64,000 bases of DNA from CAYSWS01 sp964434935 (GCA_964434935.1 CAYSWS010000002.1:1-64000); one strand, 5' to 3'. Counted from the stretch's first letter, positions 1 through 8,615 are shown. Notes: generated from the letters alone by a model not told the origin. Translations and numbers: made by a program.

Positions 1-15
1 TTCAAGCCCAAGGTC

Positions 16-384
16 ATGCCCTACAAAAACATACTGCTAGGCTTGGTAGTGACCATTTTCATGGATATGGACCACCTGGTAGACTTCTTCCTATACAAAG
101 GAAGTTTGACCTTCAATTTGCACGAGTTCCTTTTTTTGAATTTTTTTGAACTGCTGGGTAAGACTTATTTGCCTCTTCATGCCTGGGAGTGGGTAGCACT
201 GCTCCTACTTTTTTATCTGGCTTTAAAAAAGAAATATCAATTCATACTTTTCATTGCCTTGGGAATATTTTGTCAACTGCTGGTCGATTCACTATCTTAC
301 GGTTTCGATTGGCGGGTATATTTTATAACCTACCGCTATTTACACCATTTTGATCAAAGCATTTTTTATACCCTCAGAGGCTGA
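16..384 (+). CDS. Hypothetical small membrane protein with His/Asp motifs (possibly 5'-partial)
   Basis: A 122-residue protein with about three hydrophobic segments (roughly residues 5-18, 55-70 and 76-92). Charged or metal-binding-type residues lie at membrane edges: DMDHLVDF near residue 17, an HE pair near 36, HAWEW near 55 and a VDS motif near 91. This spacing recalls YdjM/DUF457-type membrane proteins called metal-dependent hydrolases, but the match is only by eye and no reaction can be assigned. The reading frame stays open to the window edge (five codons before the ATG), so the true start may lie outside. It precedes the glycosyltransferase run by 74 bp. Confidence 0.55.
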   Translation: MPYKNILLGLVVTIFMDMDHLVDFFLYKGSLTFNLHEFLFLNFFELLGKTYLPLHAWEWVALLLLFYLALKKKYQFILFIALGIFCQLLVDSLSYGFDWRVYFITYRYLHHFDQSIFYTLRG

Positions 385-458
385 TATTATTAGTTTGCGG
401 TTAAATCTGATAAAATTGGGGCATCCTCAGCACTATGCCCTGACTGACGTATAAATAA

Positions 459-1682
459 ATGGGTAAAGCTAACAGAAAATATACTAAATACAACATCATC
501 TGTCTCTCAAACCAGCTCTGGGATTTTCCCAATTGGACCAATAAAAAGCATGTCATGTACCGCCTAGCCAAAAAGGGGCACAATGTCATTTTTGTGGATC
601 CGCCTATCAATTTTGGCCGGCTGCTCATCAAGCAGATCCAGCGCCATGAATGGCCTCTCAAAAGGATCTTGACCAAGTGCCGGGAAGATAAAAGTGGTGC
701 CGTGATCTTTACACCCGTTAACCTCTTTCCATTTTCCAAACTGACCTCGTTTTTTCATATTCGAAAAATAAATAGGTTGGCCAAGAAATATGCTTCCGAC
801 AAAAGAAAAACCGTGCTTTGGGTCTATCATGTACAGATCAAACAGTTGGAAAAATATCTGCAGAAAATAAAATATGATATCTTGGTTTACGATTGTGTGG
901 ACAACTACGACGCCTTTCCGGAGCAGAAAAGCCTGTTCTCCACAAATGTGTCACAACAGAAATTGATCGAACAAGAGAAAAAGCTGACCGAAACCTCTAA
1001 CTTGGTGTTTGCCTCGGCGCCGGGATTAGTGGAAAAACTTAGTAAATATAATTCGCGGGTGTATTACACGCCTAATGTAGGGGACTATAAAAGATTCAAG
1101 AACACAAAAAGTTATAAGTACAAGATCCCGGAGGACCTATCCCGTATTCCCAGACCCAGGGTGGGTATGATCGGGGCCTTGGATGAATATAAGTTTGACG
1201 CTGAGCTGGTTAAAAAGTGCGCTTTGGAAAATCCTAAATATTCTTTTATTCTCATAGGACCCTTAGCCCTCAAAGATAAGAAAGCCAATTTAGAGGATTT
1301 GGGATTGGCCGGAATAGAAAATATTCATTACCTGGGCTCCCGTCCATACGAAGAGAAAAAGTTTTACATGGCAGGTTTTGATGTGGACTTCATTCCTTAC
1401 CAACTTAATAACTACACTGTTGGGGGCTGTTTCCCGGTCAAATTCCACGATTCTTTAGCCGCCGGGCTACCGGTAGTAGTGACAAATTTACCGGCGTACG
1501 CCCCTTTTGAACATGTTTGCTATATTTCCAAGAACTATGATGAGTTTTCACAAAATATCAGGCGGTCTTTAGAGGAAGATAACGATAAAAGAAGCAAAGA
1601 ACGGCAGGAAGTAGCCAGGGTTAATAATTGGGATAATAAAGTAGAAACCATGCTTAACTATATTGATACCAACTCGGTATAA
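459..1682 (+). CDS. Glycosyltransferase, GT-B fold (TuaH-like family 1/4)
   Basis: A 407-residue soluble GT-B glycosyltransferase. The N-terminal domain has the LSNQLWDFPNWTNK region followed by HVMYRLAKKGHNVIFVDPP, the layout of TuaH-like enzymes that extend surface polysaccharides. The C-terminal nucleotide-sugar domain has a GMIGALDEYKFD strand, an IGP strand and the segment VKFHDSLAAGLPVVVT, where family 4 enzymes usually keep an E for the donor; here the nearest acidic residue is D. Donor and acceptor sugars cannot be read from sequence. The ATG has no Shine-Dalgarno; a TATAAA lies only 3 nt upstream, so the promoter is unclear. It is followed after 8 nt by another glycosyltransferase. 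Confidence 0.85.
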   Translation: MGKANRKYTKYNIICLSNQLWDFPNWTNKKHVMYRLAKKGHNVIFVDPPINFGRLLIKQIQRHEWPLKRILTKCREDKSGAVIFTPVNLFPFSKLTSFFHIRKINRLAKKYASDKRKTVLWVYHVQIKQLEKYLQKIKYDILVYDCVDNYDAFPEQKSLFSTNVSQQKLIEQEKKLTETSNLVFASAPGLVEKLSKYNSRVYYTPNVGDYKRFKNTKSYKYKIPEDLSRIPRPRVGMIGALDEYKFDAELVKKCALENPKYSFILIGPLALKDKKANLEDLGLAGIENIHYLGSRPYEEKKFYMAGFDVDFIPYQLNNYTVGGCFPVKFHDSLAAGLPVVVTNLPAYAPFEHVCYISKNYDEFSQNIRRSLEEDNDKRSKERQEVARVNNWDNKVETMLNYIDTNSV

Positions 1683-1683
1683 T
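1678..1683 (+). promoter_or_regulatory. -10 element TATAAT overlapping a stop codon (leaderless promoter of the 1691 gene)
   Basis: TATAAT ends 7 nt before the ATG at 1691. The TAA at 1680-1682, which ends the preceding glycosyltransferase gene, is inside the hexamer. The spacing predicts transcription starting at or next to the A of the start codon. No convincing -35 is visible. Confidence 0.55.
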
Positions 1684-1690
1684 AACCTAA

Positions 1691-2842
1691 ATGAAAATAT
1701 TGTACGTTTTAAATTCCGGCGATTTTGGGGGTATGGAAAAGCATGTGCAGGATCTGTGCGGTGGCATGGTCCATCACGGTCATCAGGTGTTTGTATGGTG
1801 TCCGCCCGGGGAGAACGTAGAGAATTTTTCCCATGCAGGGGCTAGGGCCACTCAAGCTAAAATAAGATCTGATATCGACCCGTTTTACATATTGAAGTTG
1901 GCAGGTTTCTTAAAAAGGGAGAAAATTGATATTTTGCATGCCCATGAATTAAAAGCTTCGGTAAATGCTTTGATAGCAGGTAAGCTGGCGGGGACGAAGA
2001 TCCGCATAACTCACACTCACACCCCCATCTCCGAATGGCAGATCAGCGGCTGGAAAAAAAGGCTAAATCTGTTCATTTATCCCAAGATTGTGAACGCGTT
2101 AGCAACTTATGAAATTGCCCTTACGCCTTCTAGAAAAGATATCAAGATCAGCGAAGGTATAAAAGAGGAAAAACTTATGGTCCTGCCTAGCGCAAATGCT
2201 GTCAGCATCAGAGAATTGTCAACCGGTAAAAATATTAGGGAGCAATACAGGAATAGTACATTAGCTAAGCTGGAGATCGACCCTGGTTCAGTCATCTGGG
2301 GTTGTCTGGGCAGGCTGACTGAGGAAAAAGGACACGCCGTGCTTGTTGGAGCTTTCAAGATCTTCATCGACGGTTTGCCTGCGGATGAAAAAGAATCGCA
2401 TAAGCTTATTTTAGCCGGAGGAGGTAAGCTGGAAGGCGCACTCAAAGAAAAGATCAAAGAATATGGGCTGGAAAATAAAATTACCATAACGGGAACGCTA
2501 TCCCATCAGGAAGTCATTAAGTATTACGGTACGTTCGATTTTTTTGTTCACCCTAGCCTGGCGGAAGGTTTCGGTTTGGTCTTGATTGAAGCCATGGCGG
2601 CCGGCATTCCGGTCATTGCCTCTGATCTGGCTGTGTTCAAAGAGGTGGGCGGCGATGCCGTACTTTATTTCCAGACCGGAGATGCGCATGATCTGGCCAG
2701 GGTCATGCAGGAAAATAAGGACAGACGTTTAGAGCTAAAAGTATTGGTGGAAAAGGCGCACAAAAGAGTAGCCGAAAACTTTTCTTTGGAAAAGTTCGTT
2801 GAGGGATACCGCAATTTTTACTTAGAACTACAACAAAAATAA
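1691..2842 (+). CDS. Glycosyltransferase family 4
   Basis: A 383-residue GT4 enzyme. It starts with the family's typical N-terminus (MKILYVLNSGDFGGMEKHV, glycine-rich acceptor loop). An IDILHAHELKA strand and a THTHTP motif follow. The donor domain has GCLGRLTEEKGHAVLV near residue 200, and the EX7E-type motif appears as HPSLAEGFGLVLIEAMAAG near residue 285, both acidic residues present. It should transfer a nucleotide-activated sugar with retention onto a lipid-linked glycan at the inner face of the membrane; the sugar is unknown. It lies in a same-strand run of GTs and has its own leaderless-type -10. Confidence 0.92.
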   Translation: MKILYVLNSGDFGGMEKHVQDLCGGMVHHGHQVFVWCPPGENVENFSHAGARATQAKIRSDIDPFYILKLAGFLKREKIDILHAHELKASVNALIAGKLAGTKIRITHTHTPISEWQISGWKKRLNLFIYPKIVNALATYEIALTPSRKDIKISEGIKEEKLMVLPSANAVSIRELSTGKNIREQYRNSTLAKLEIDPGSVIWGCLGRLTEEKGHAVLVGAFKIFIDGLPADEKESHKLILAGGGKLEGALKEKIKEYGLENKITITGTLSHQEVIKYYGTFDFFVHPSLAEGFGLVLIEAMAAGIPVIASDLAVFKEVGGDAVLYFQTGDAHDLARVMQENKDRRLELKVLVEKAHKRVAENFSLEKFVEGYRNFYLELQQK

Positions 2843-2845
2843 TTG

Positions 2846-2851
2846 TATAAT
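2846..2851 (+). promoter_or_regulatory. -10 element TATAAT, 7 nt before the start at 2859
   Basis: A perfect TATAAT in the 16-bp gap between two glycosyltransferase genes, ending 7 nt before ATG. There is no Shine-Dalgarno, so a leaderless transcript is predicted. A weak TTAGAA at 2822-2827 could be a -35 at 18-bp spacing. Confidence 0.6.
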
Positions 2852-2858
2852 TTCAAGT

Positions 2859-3986
2859 ATGAAAGTTTTGATGCAGGGTAGAATAGGTCTCCTGGATGCC
2901 ATGGGCGGGGATAGGATCCAGATAGAGAACACGGCCGAGCAGCTAAGAAAACTTGGAGTAGAAGTTGACATCACCACCACTATAAATCCGGACGTCTCAG
3001 ACTTTGATCTTGTCCATGTCTTTCAACTGGATTGGACTCCGGAGACACATTTTATGGCTAAAAATGCCAAAAGATACCAAAAACCTTTGGTACTGTCTCC
3101 CATTCATCATAATGTAGATGAAGTGAAAAAGTTTGATGATGAGTATGTTTTTGATCTCAGAAGGCTATCTAAGTATTTGTTCGACGATCAGCATAAGCGT
3201 GATACTTTTAAAAATATTTACAGATGCCTTACTAACCCTTATAAAGTTATGCCCACTCTTTATAGTGTTCTGCACGGGCTAAAAAATATGCATATAGAGA
3301 CCCTGGCTTTAGCCGATATGGTGTTGGTGCAGACCAAGCTGGAAGCCAAAGATCTTAAAAACACATATGGGGTGGATTTTCCTTGGGAAATTGTTCCTAA
3401 CGGCGTCAGTGACAAATTCATCTATCTCAAAGACTCCAAGAACCCGCTACCATTCAATGATTATATTTTTTGTGTCGGTCGCATTGAACCCAGAAAGAAT
3501 CAGCTGCATGTTATCGAAGCTGTGAAAAAACTGAGGCAAGATTCTAACCAGGACCTAAAACTGGTGCTGGTGGGTAAGAAGAACATGCTCACTCATCCTG
3601 AATATACTGTAAGGTTTAACAGCCTGTTGGCCAGGTTTCCCTGGGTCACCTATATAGACCATGTGCCCTACGATGAAATTCCGGCGTACTTTGCTCACGC
3701 TAAAGTTTGTGTCAGCGCCAGCTGGTTCGAGACCACAGGGCTGACTTTGCTGGAAGCCTTATATTGTGGTACAAATGCTGTGGCCAGCAGCCCCAGAGCC
3801 AAAGAGATACTGGGCGATCACGCTTCCTACTGCCGCCCGGATGATGTGGGGAGCATTAGCCGCGCTATTGGCGAACAGTTCTACGCCGGAAGGCCAAAAC
3901 TGGATGAAGACATGCGGCTTAAGTATACTTGGGAGAACAGCGCAAAAAAAACTTATCAAATATATAAAGAGTTACTGAAAAAATAA
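2859..3986 (+). CDS. Glycosyltransferase family 4
   Basis: A 375-residue GT4 enzyme. The N-terminal acceptor domain starts MKVLMQGRIGLLDAMGGDRIQ and includes DLVHVFQLDW and an LSPIHHNVDEV motif. The donor-binding half begins near residue 205 (FCVGRIEPRKNQ) and contains SASWFETTGLTLLEALYCG near residue 290, the conserved E-x7-E element. The Cys in ALYCGTNAV replaces the usual Ala or Gly. It is third in the glycosyltransferase run and ends 3 nt before the ligase-fusion gene, so the two are probably co-transcribed. Acceptor and donor are unknown. Confidence 0.9.
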   Translation: MKVLMQGRIGLLDAMGGDRIQIENTAEQLRKLGVEVDITTTINPDVSDFDLVHVFQLDWTPETHFMAKNAKRYQKPLVLSPIHHNVDEVKKFDDEYVFDLRRLSKYLFDDQHKRDTFKNIYRCLTNPYKVMPTLYSVLHGLKNMHIETLALADMVLVQTKLEAKDLKNTYGVDFPWEIVPNGVSDKFIYLKDSKNPLPFNDYIFCVGRIEPRKNQLHVIEAVKKLRQDSNQDLKLVLVGKKNMLTHPEYTVRFNSLLARFPWVTYIDHVPYDEIPAYFAHAKVCVSASWFETTGLTLLEALYCGTNAVASSPRAKEILGDHASYCRPDDVGSISRAIGEQFYAGRPKLDEDMRLKYTWENSAKKTYQIYKELLKK

Positions 3987-3989
3987 TTT

Positions 3990-6950
3990 ATGGAAATCGT
4001 CATCATAGTCTTAATAACCCTACTTTCTGTTTTATTGCTTTGGAAGAACTTTGACCTTGGTATTAAGGTGCTGCTGGTCCTGTCCACCTTGCTGCATAAA
4101 GAAGTTTTCAGCATTTATAAATGGGATTTTCTGCCCATAAGGTTCTATATGTTGGGTTTGGGTCTATTCCTGGCGGGAGATGTGCTAGTCACTTTTTACA
4201 AAACAGGAAAACTTACAAAATATCTCCGCATCCTCAAAGACCCCCTTATACTTTTATTATCTATCTTATGGGCAGTGCGCGTGATCTCTATTTATTTTTC
4301 TCAGAATCTTCCCGCCAGCCTGCAGTTGCTAGCTTTTTTTACCACTATGATCGCTTTAGGTGTGCTTCTTTACCAAAGATATGCAGGGCATTCCTTGAAA
4401 TTGCTTGGATTGATCAAGTTTTATATCTATCTGGCCTTTGGGTTGACCATTTTTGGTTATTTTCAGCTATGGTTATACACCAAATACGAGTTTATCGTAG
4501 GCGCTCTGTGGAATGTTCCGGGTCACACTCCCAGGATAGGTTCGACGTTTTGGGATGTCAACCATTTTGCTGCCCTCTTGGCTTTACTACTGCCGGTGCT
4601 GGGCGTTCTCATCTTGTTCTCCAAGACTTGGAAGAAGAAACTGATGTACACAGGCATGTTCGTGTCCATGACCGGGTTATTGGTTTTAACCAGCTCGAGG
4701 ACGGCTTGGATCATAGCCCTAGTGTCGTTTCTGTCTTTCATCATCTTGTTCATGGTGAGAAGGCTAGGCTCTAAGGGCGTCAAATATATTTTAGTAGCGT
4801 TGGTATTGATCTCAATACCGTTCTTGAGAGAGTACAGCATAAAATCAAGTCCCTTCCGAGCTTATGTGAAGGAAAACTTTCATTACCGTCTGGATTCTTT
4901 TGCCAGCCACGTCATGTTACTGCAGGGTTCTTTTCAGATCTTTGAAAAATATCCCGTTTTAGGGGGAGGCTATGGCAGCTTTTTTGAGCATTTCAGCCGC
5001 ACTGATATTGCCGCTACTTTTTTTGGCCGGGACCCGGCGGCCTTTAACACCAGAGTTCCGGCGCACACTATTTGGGGTGAGGCTCTGGCTGAGACAGGCG
5101 TGGTTGGGTTTTCGGTGTTGTTGCTGTTTGTGCTGATTTTGTTGGGTGTGATGTTGTTCGGGGCTTTAAAACTAAAAAATAGCCAAGATAATATCCTGGT
5201 CTCCGCTATGTTCTCATCCATGCTGGGAGTTTTTGTGGCCGGGATATTTTATTCGTACAATACGGAATTTTTTTGGCTGGTCCTTTTCTTGTTCTATCTT
5301 TTAAGTTTGGCTCTGTTAAAAAAGGAGTTTTCCTACCGGCAGGTGTTCGACTACTTTACCAAGTCCCACAGGTTGTATCTGGCCATGATAGCGGTCATAA
5401 GTTTTGGGCTTATTTTTGCCCGCCTGGGCGCAAATCATCTTATCCCTTGGGACGAAGCTATATACGCCAAGATTGCCAAGAACATGGTCATCAAGGATGA
5501 GTATTTGAATTTGTATTGGAAGAAAAATATTCTTTGGTTCGAAAAACCCCCCTTAGTCATGTGGCTTATGGCCATGTTCATGAAGCTGCTCGGTTTTACC
5601 AGCTTGGCTGCCCGCCTGCCCTCAGCCCTGCTGGGTTTTGGTACGGTCATTGTTACCTATCTGCTGGGTAAGAAGCTTTTTGGCACTCTGGCCGGCTACC
5701 TGGCGGCTTTGAGCTTGGTCACCGGTATTCACTTTCTCTATTATTCCCGGGCTGCCATGACAGATGTGGCGGTCACTTTTTTTATTTCCTTGAGCATTTA
5801 TCTCTTTTTGTTGGCCAAAGAAAAGCAAGGGCTGATCAACTACTTTTGTACCGGATTAGCCGTTGGTCTTGCTGTGATGGCAAAGGGTGTGATTGGAGTT
5901 TTACCCCTCATGATATTTTCTTTCTACGACATTTACCTATTGTGGGCCGACAAGAAAAGTTCTTTGTCTAAACTCGTGAAGCCCTACGTAGTTATTCTGC
6001 TGGCGGTAGTTCTTATAGCCTTACCCTGGCATCTGCTCATGTATCTGCGTTATGGACGCACGTTCTTGGATACATATCTTTTATATCATGTAGTGGATAG
6101 GGCTACTCAGGCCATTGAGGAAAAAGGGCAGCCGTTCTATTGGTACGTGACGGTCATCAAGGTGAGCATGAGAATATGGTTTCCGGGTTTGCTGGCTGCC
6201 CTGCCTTTGTTTGTCATCAAGTCTTTAAAGAAGGAAAGGGCATATGCTTTGTTCTCGATCTGGTTCTTGCTGGTGTTTTTGCTTTTTTCTGCTGCCACTT
6301 CGAAGATCATATGGTATGTTATTCCCTTGTATCCGGCAGCTGCCATCATGGTGGGGGCACTAGCGCAAAGACTTTATGAGTGGCTGTCCAGGAAGGAACC
6401 GGTGTTGAAAGAACCTACGGTAACATTTCTCTTTGTTTTTGGTTTAACCCTGTTTAGTCTTATGTATCTTTTTTATGTGAGAAACTTAGTGTATACATCT
6501 GACCTGACAGGTTCCGAAGCCAGTTTGATGGAGATTAAAGATGCCAAGCTAGGTACGGATGATGTGTTCACCATCGACAGGGTGCCGTTACCCTTAGTTT
6601 TGTATTACACGGACAGCCCATACAACATTGTTGACTTTGAGCCTACAAAGGGCAGGACCCCTGCGCAGAGTTATGATAAACGTGTGATCGTGTTGGCCAA
6701 AAGAGGCAGATTCGAAGAAAATATCCCTCTGTACAAAGATCCTGCTACGGTGGTGGCCGAGGATGGAGATTATATCTTGTGGTATCACGAATCTCCACTA
6801 AACGACGATCTGGCTGAACTAAAAAGTGTGGAAACGCAGTTGGCGGAGCTGGAAAAAGATCCGGTAGGCAATTTTTACAAAATAAACAGCTTGCAGACGA
6901 GAAAAGAGGAGCTTATCAAGGCCATCTCCGTTTTTAAAGAGGTTGATTAG
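3990..6950 (+). CDS. O-antigen ligase (Wzy_C) fused to ArnT/PMT-type glycosyltransferase
   Basis: A 986-residue polytopic protein with two recognisable halves in one frame. Residues about 1-440 look like O-antigen ligase/polymerase: a TM array, FWDVNHFAALLALLLPVLG near 188, LTSSRTAW near 232, and the long periplasmic loop with YPVLGGGYGSFFEHF and the family's His region (RVPAHTIWGEALAETG near 355). Residues about 465-760 look like PMT_2/ArnT GT-C enzymes, with WDEAIYAKIAKNM (W487-D488-E489) in the first loop, EKPPLVMWL and YYSRAAMTDVAVTF. The tail is partly coiled. The predicted role is moving sugars from polyprenyl carriers onto a surface acceptor and capping or extending it outside the membrane. 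I see no frameshift or internal restart at the junction. Confidence 0.88.
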   Translation: MEIVIIVLITLLSVLLLWKNFDLGIKVLLVLSTLLHKEVFSIYKWDFLPIRFYMLGLGLFLAGDVLVTFYKTGKLTKYLRILKDPLILLLSILWAVRVISIYFSQNLPASLQLLAFFTTMIALGVLLYQRYAGHSLKLLGLIKFYIYLAFGLTIFGYFQLWLYTKYEFIVGALWNVPGHTPRIGSTFWDVNHFAALLALLLPVLGVLILFSKTWKKKLMYTGMFVSMTGLLVLTSSRTAWIIALVSFLSFIILFMVRRLGSKGVKYILVALVLISIPFLREYSIKSSPFRAYVKENFHYRLDSFASHVMLLQGSFQIFEKYPVLGGGYGSFFEHFSRTDIAATFFGRDPAAFNTRVPAHTIWGEALAETGVVGFSVLLLFVLILLGVMLFGALKLKNSQDNILVSAMFSSMLGVFVAGIFYSYNTEFFWLVLFLFYLLSLALLKKEFSYRQVFDYFTKSHRLYLAMIAVISFGLIFARLGANHLIPWDEAIYAKIAKNMVIKDEYLNLYWKKNILWFEKPPLVMWLMAMFMKLLGFTSLAARLPSALLGFGTVIVTYLLGKKLFGTLAGYLAALSLVTGIHFLYYSRAAMTDVAVTFFISLSIYLFLLAKEKQGLINYFCTGLAVGLAVMAKGVIGVLPLMIFSFYDIYLLWADKKSSLSKLVKPYVVILLAVVLIALPWHLLMYLRYGRTFLDTYLLYHVVDRATQAIEEKGQPFYWYVTVIKVSMRIWFPGLLAALPLFVIKSLKKERAYALFSIWFLLVFLLFSAATSKIIWYVIPLYPAAAIMVGALAQRLYEWLSRKEPVLKEPTVTFLFVFGLTLFSLMYLFYVRNLVYTSDLTGSEASLMEIKDAKLGTDDVFTIDRVPLPLVLYYTDSPYNIVDFEPTKGRTPAQSYDKRVIVLAKRGRFEENIPLYKDPATVVAEDGDYILWYHESPLNDDLAELKSVETQLAELEKDPVGNFYKINSLQTRKEELIKAISVFKEVD

Positions 6951-8160
6951 TATCGATCGTTTTTTGTTTGGACATAAGATACATGACCACACCTAAACTG
7001 ATGGCTGAAGCCAGAAGGAGGGAGAAGGCCAAACCCCTTAAAGAATACAAAGGGATGAGGATCATCGAAAATACTATTAGAGAGGCTAACTTTCCTCCTG
7101 AGATGAAGGCCAGATATTTGGTCTTTCCTTCCACAAAAAAGTAATTTTCCATGAACGAATGGATGGAGCTTATGGCTCCGGAAAATACTAAGATGTTCAA
7201 AACGTCCAAGGACTCGTCGTATTTATGTTGGAAGAACCAAGGTACAAAGAATTTGGCTAGGACTATAGTTATAACGGATAAAAGCAGGATACCCATGGAT
7301 AACACAGCCGTTTCCGCATAATCATAGCCTTTTTTCTCTCTTTTTCTCAGGGCGTTCTTTGGCAGCAGAACGGTGAAAATGGTATAGGAGACAAGGACAA
7401 AAGAACCGGAGATCTTATCTGCCAGAGAGTACAAGCCAACACTGGTAAAGTTTGTGTATATTTTGGCCAAAGAATTACTGACGGCGGAAAAACCTTCGGT
7501 GATGAGCTGGGAGATGCCGGGAGAAAGAGCCTGTTTTAATGTTTTACCAACTTGCGAGAAATCGAACTTGAATTTTTTTATGTCCGAGGGCAGGATGAGG
7601 TAAAGCAGGGCGCTGGGCCCAATGGCAAATGAGAAAACCATGAAGTAATTTTCAAAAGAAAGATCGACCACCTTAAAAAATATCAGCACAGCAAAAAAAC
7701 CCTTGATGAGGGCCGGGATCATGTTCAGCAAAATGAGAGCGGTATAGTGCTCCATTCTTTGGAAAAGGCCGAATAAAGTGTAATTAAAACCATAAAAGAG
7801 AAGACCCAGTAGAAATGTCAGCACAATGACGGGAGAACCGAGATCGAACAAGAAAATTATGGGCAGAGAAATAAATATGGCCGCCACAAACAACAGTATC
7901 TTGACGGATATGAAGTGATCGATCAATTTCTTATCTTGTGTGGTAATGGAGCCGGCCACGTAATTGGAATTGGTGCCAAAGTCCAGGATCTTGGACAAGG
8001 AAACTAGCAGTGTGGCCAGTAGCGCGTACCGGCCAAATTGATCCACGGCTAATGACCTGGCCACAACTGAGAGAAAGACAAAACCTAAGGCGGCATTAAA
8101 CACGGTGCCTAATCCCACATAGGATATGTTCAAAAAAGATCTGCGCAAAGGTATTTTCAC
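6934..8160 (-). CDS. Wzx-type lipid-linked oligosaccharide flippase (MATE-like/MOP)
   Basis: A 408-residue membrane protein with about 12 hydrophobic segments. The N-terminal signature NISYVGLGTVFNAALGFVFL then ARSLAVDQFGRYALLATLLV is that of polysaccharide-biosynthesis flippases, as is the later LYSLADKISG. It should move undecaprenyl-linked oligosaccharide across the cytoplasmic membrane, supplying the ligase encoded by its convergent neighbour. The two genes overlap tail to tail by 17 bp. The start is GTG, with TAAAAT ending 9 nt upstream. A second, partial flippase is at the window end, so more than one glycan route may exist. Confidence 0.9.
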   Translation of the reverse strand: MKIPLRRSFLNISYVGLGTVFNAALGFVFLSVVARSLAVDQFGRYALLATLLVSLSKILDFGTNSNYVAGSITTQDKKLIDHFISVKILLFVAAIFISLPIIFLFDLGSPVIVLTFLLGLLFYGFNYTLFGLFQRMEHYTALILLNMIPALIKGFFAVLIFFKVVDLSFENYFMVFSFAIGPSALLYLILPSDIKKFKFDFSQVGKTLKQALSPGISQLITEGFSAVSNSLAKIYTNFTSVGLYSLADKISGSFVLVSYTIFTVLLPKNALRKREKKGYDYAETAVLSMGILLLSVITIVLAKFFVPWFFQHKYDESLDVLNILVFSGAISSIHSFMENYFFVEGKTKYLAFISGGKLASLIVFSMILIPLYSLRGLAFSLLLASAISLGVVMYLMSKQKTIDTNQPL

Positions 8161-8169
8161 AACTATAGT

Positions 8170-8175
8170 ATTTTA
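8170..8175 (-). promoter_or_regulatory. -10 element TAAAAT for the flippase gene
   Basis: On the minus strand TAAAAT ends 9 nt before the GTG start at 8160. A second hexamer, TATAGT, lies closer (1 nt) and is a less likely match to a leaderless start. Confidence 0.4.
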
Positions 8176-8187
8176 GCACTTTCAGGT

Positions 8188-8216
8188 TTTACGAATTGAA
8201 TATTATAGGTTATAAT
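8188..8216 (+). promoter_or_regulatory. Promoter TTTACG-N17-TATAAT with a leadered transcript
   Basis: TTTACG (8188-8193) and TATAAT (8211-8216) are 17 bp apart. The gene start is 30 nt further on and is preceded by AAGGAG, so this gene, unlike most here, should have a 5' leader and Shine-Dalgarno initiation. Confidence 0.6.
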
Positions 8217-8246
8217 AGCGAAAACTAATCAAATAAGGAGAGCATC

Positions 8247-8537
8247 ATGCCATTTAGTAATTTTGATGATTCCCACAGCGATCTTTCAGCAGACGGAAAA
8301 AGGAAGTTCAGAGATCACGTATTCAACAGGATCATTGGTCGTGCCGTTACGGATAAAAAGTTTGGAGAAAAGTTGTTACACTTTCCAGCTCAAGCGATCC
8401 TGGATATGGATGAGAAGACCGGTCGCACCTTCCAAGACTCTTTAACATATCCGGAGCACGTTTTCCTCATCACCCACCGATGTTCCAGTCTTCAGGAGTT
8501 GGCTAAGTTGTTTACAGCCCAGCTTGATAAAAACTAA
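8247..8537 (+). CDS. Small NHLP/Os1348-like protein (RiPP-leader-like), function unknown
   Basis: A 96-residue soluble protein with a strong Shine-Dalgarno (AAGGAG, 6 nt before ATG), its own promoter and its own terminator, so it is a separate transcription unit. The middle reads IIGRAVTDKKFGEKLLHFPA, matching the pattern RA-x-x-D-x-x-F-x-x-x-LL-x-x-P-x-x-A of nitrile-hydratase-like leader peptides. The C-terminal part (THRCSSLQELAKLFTAQL) resembles the segment found in Os1348-type members of that clan. The only cysteine is in that segment. No maturase, peptidase or ABC exporter for a RiPP is adjacent; the neighbours are glycan genes. The family call is by eye. It could equally be a stand-alone cytosolic protein that shares the fold. 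Confidence 0.75.
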   Translation: MPFSNFDDSHSDLSADGKRKFRDHVFNRIIGRAVTDKKFGEKLLHFPAQAILDMDEKTGRTFQDSLTYPEHVFLITHRCSSLQELAKLFTAQLDKN

Positions 8538-8558
8538 TACTCCTTGATGACCAGCCTT

Positions 8559-8599
8559 AAGGCTGAAGCGCACTTTTAGGCTTCAGCCTTTTTCTTTTT
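8559..8599 (+). terminator. Rho-independent terminator
   Basis: An 11-bp perfect inverted repeat (8559-8569 with 8580-8590, AAGGCTGAAGC / GCTTCAGCCTT) with a 10-nt loop, followed by TTTCTTTTT. It closes the small NHLP-like gene and sits just before the -10 of the next glycosyltransferase. Confidence 0.85.
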
Positions 8600-8603
8600 A
8601 AGA

Positions 8604-8609
8604 TATAAT
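8604..8609 (+). promoter_or_regulatory. -10 element TATAAT, 6 nt before the start at 8616
   Basis: A perfect TATAAT between a terminator and an ATG, with a 6-nt gap and no Shine-Dalgarno. This is one of the clearest leaderless promoters here because the upstream terminator isolates it from read-through. Confidence 0.7.
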
Positions 8610-8615
8610 CACCCT

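Noticed and set aside
4121..4774. 217-aa plus-strand frame inside the ligase-fusion gene
   Set aside because: Out-of-frame shadow; low-complexity composition and no start signals, while the main frame has clear family motifs.
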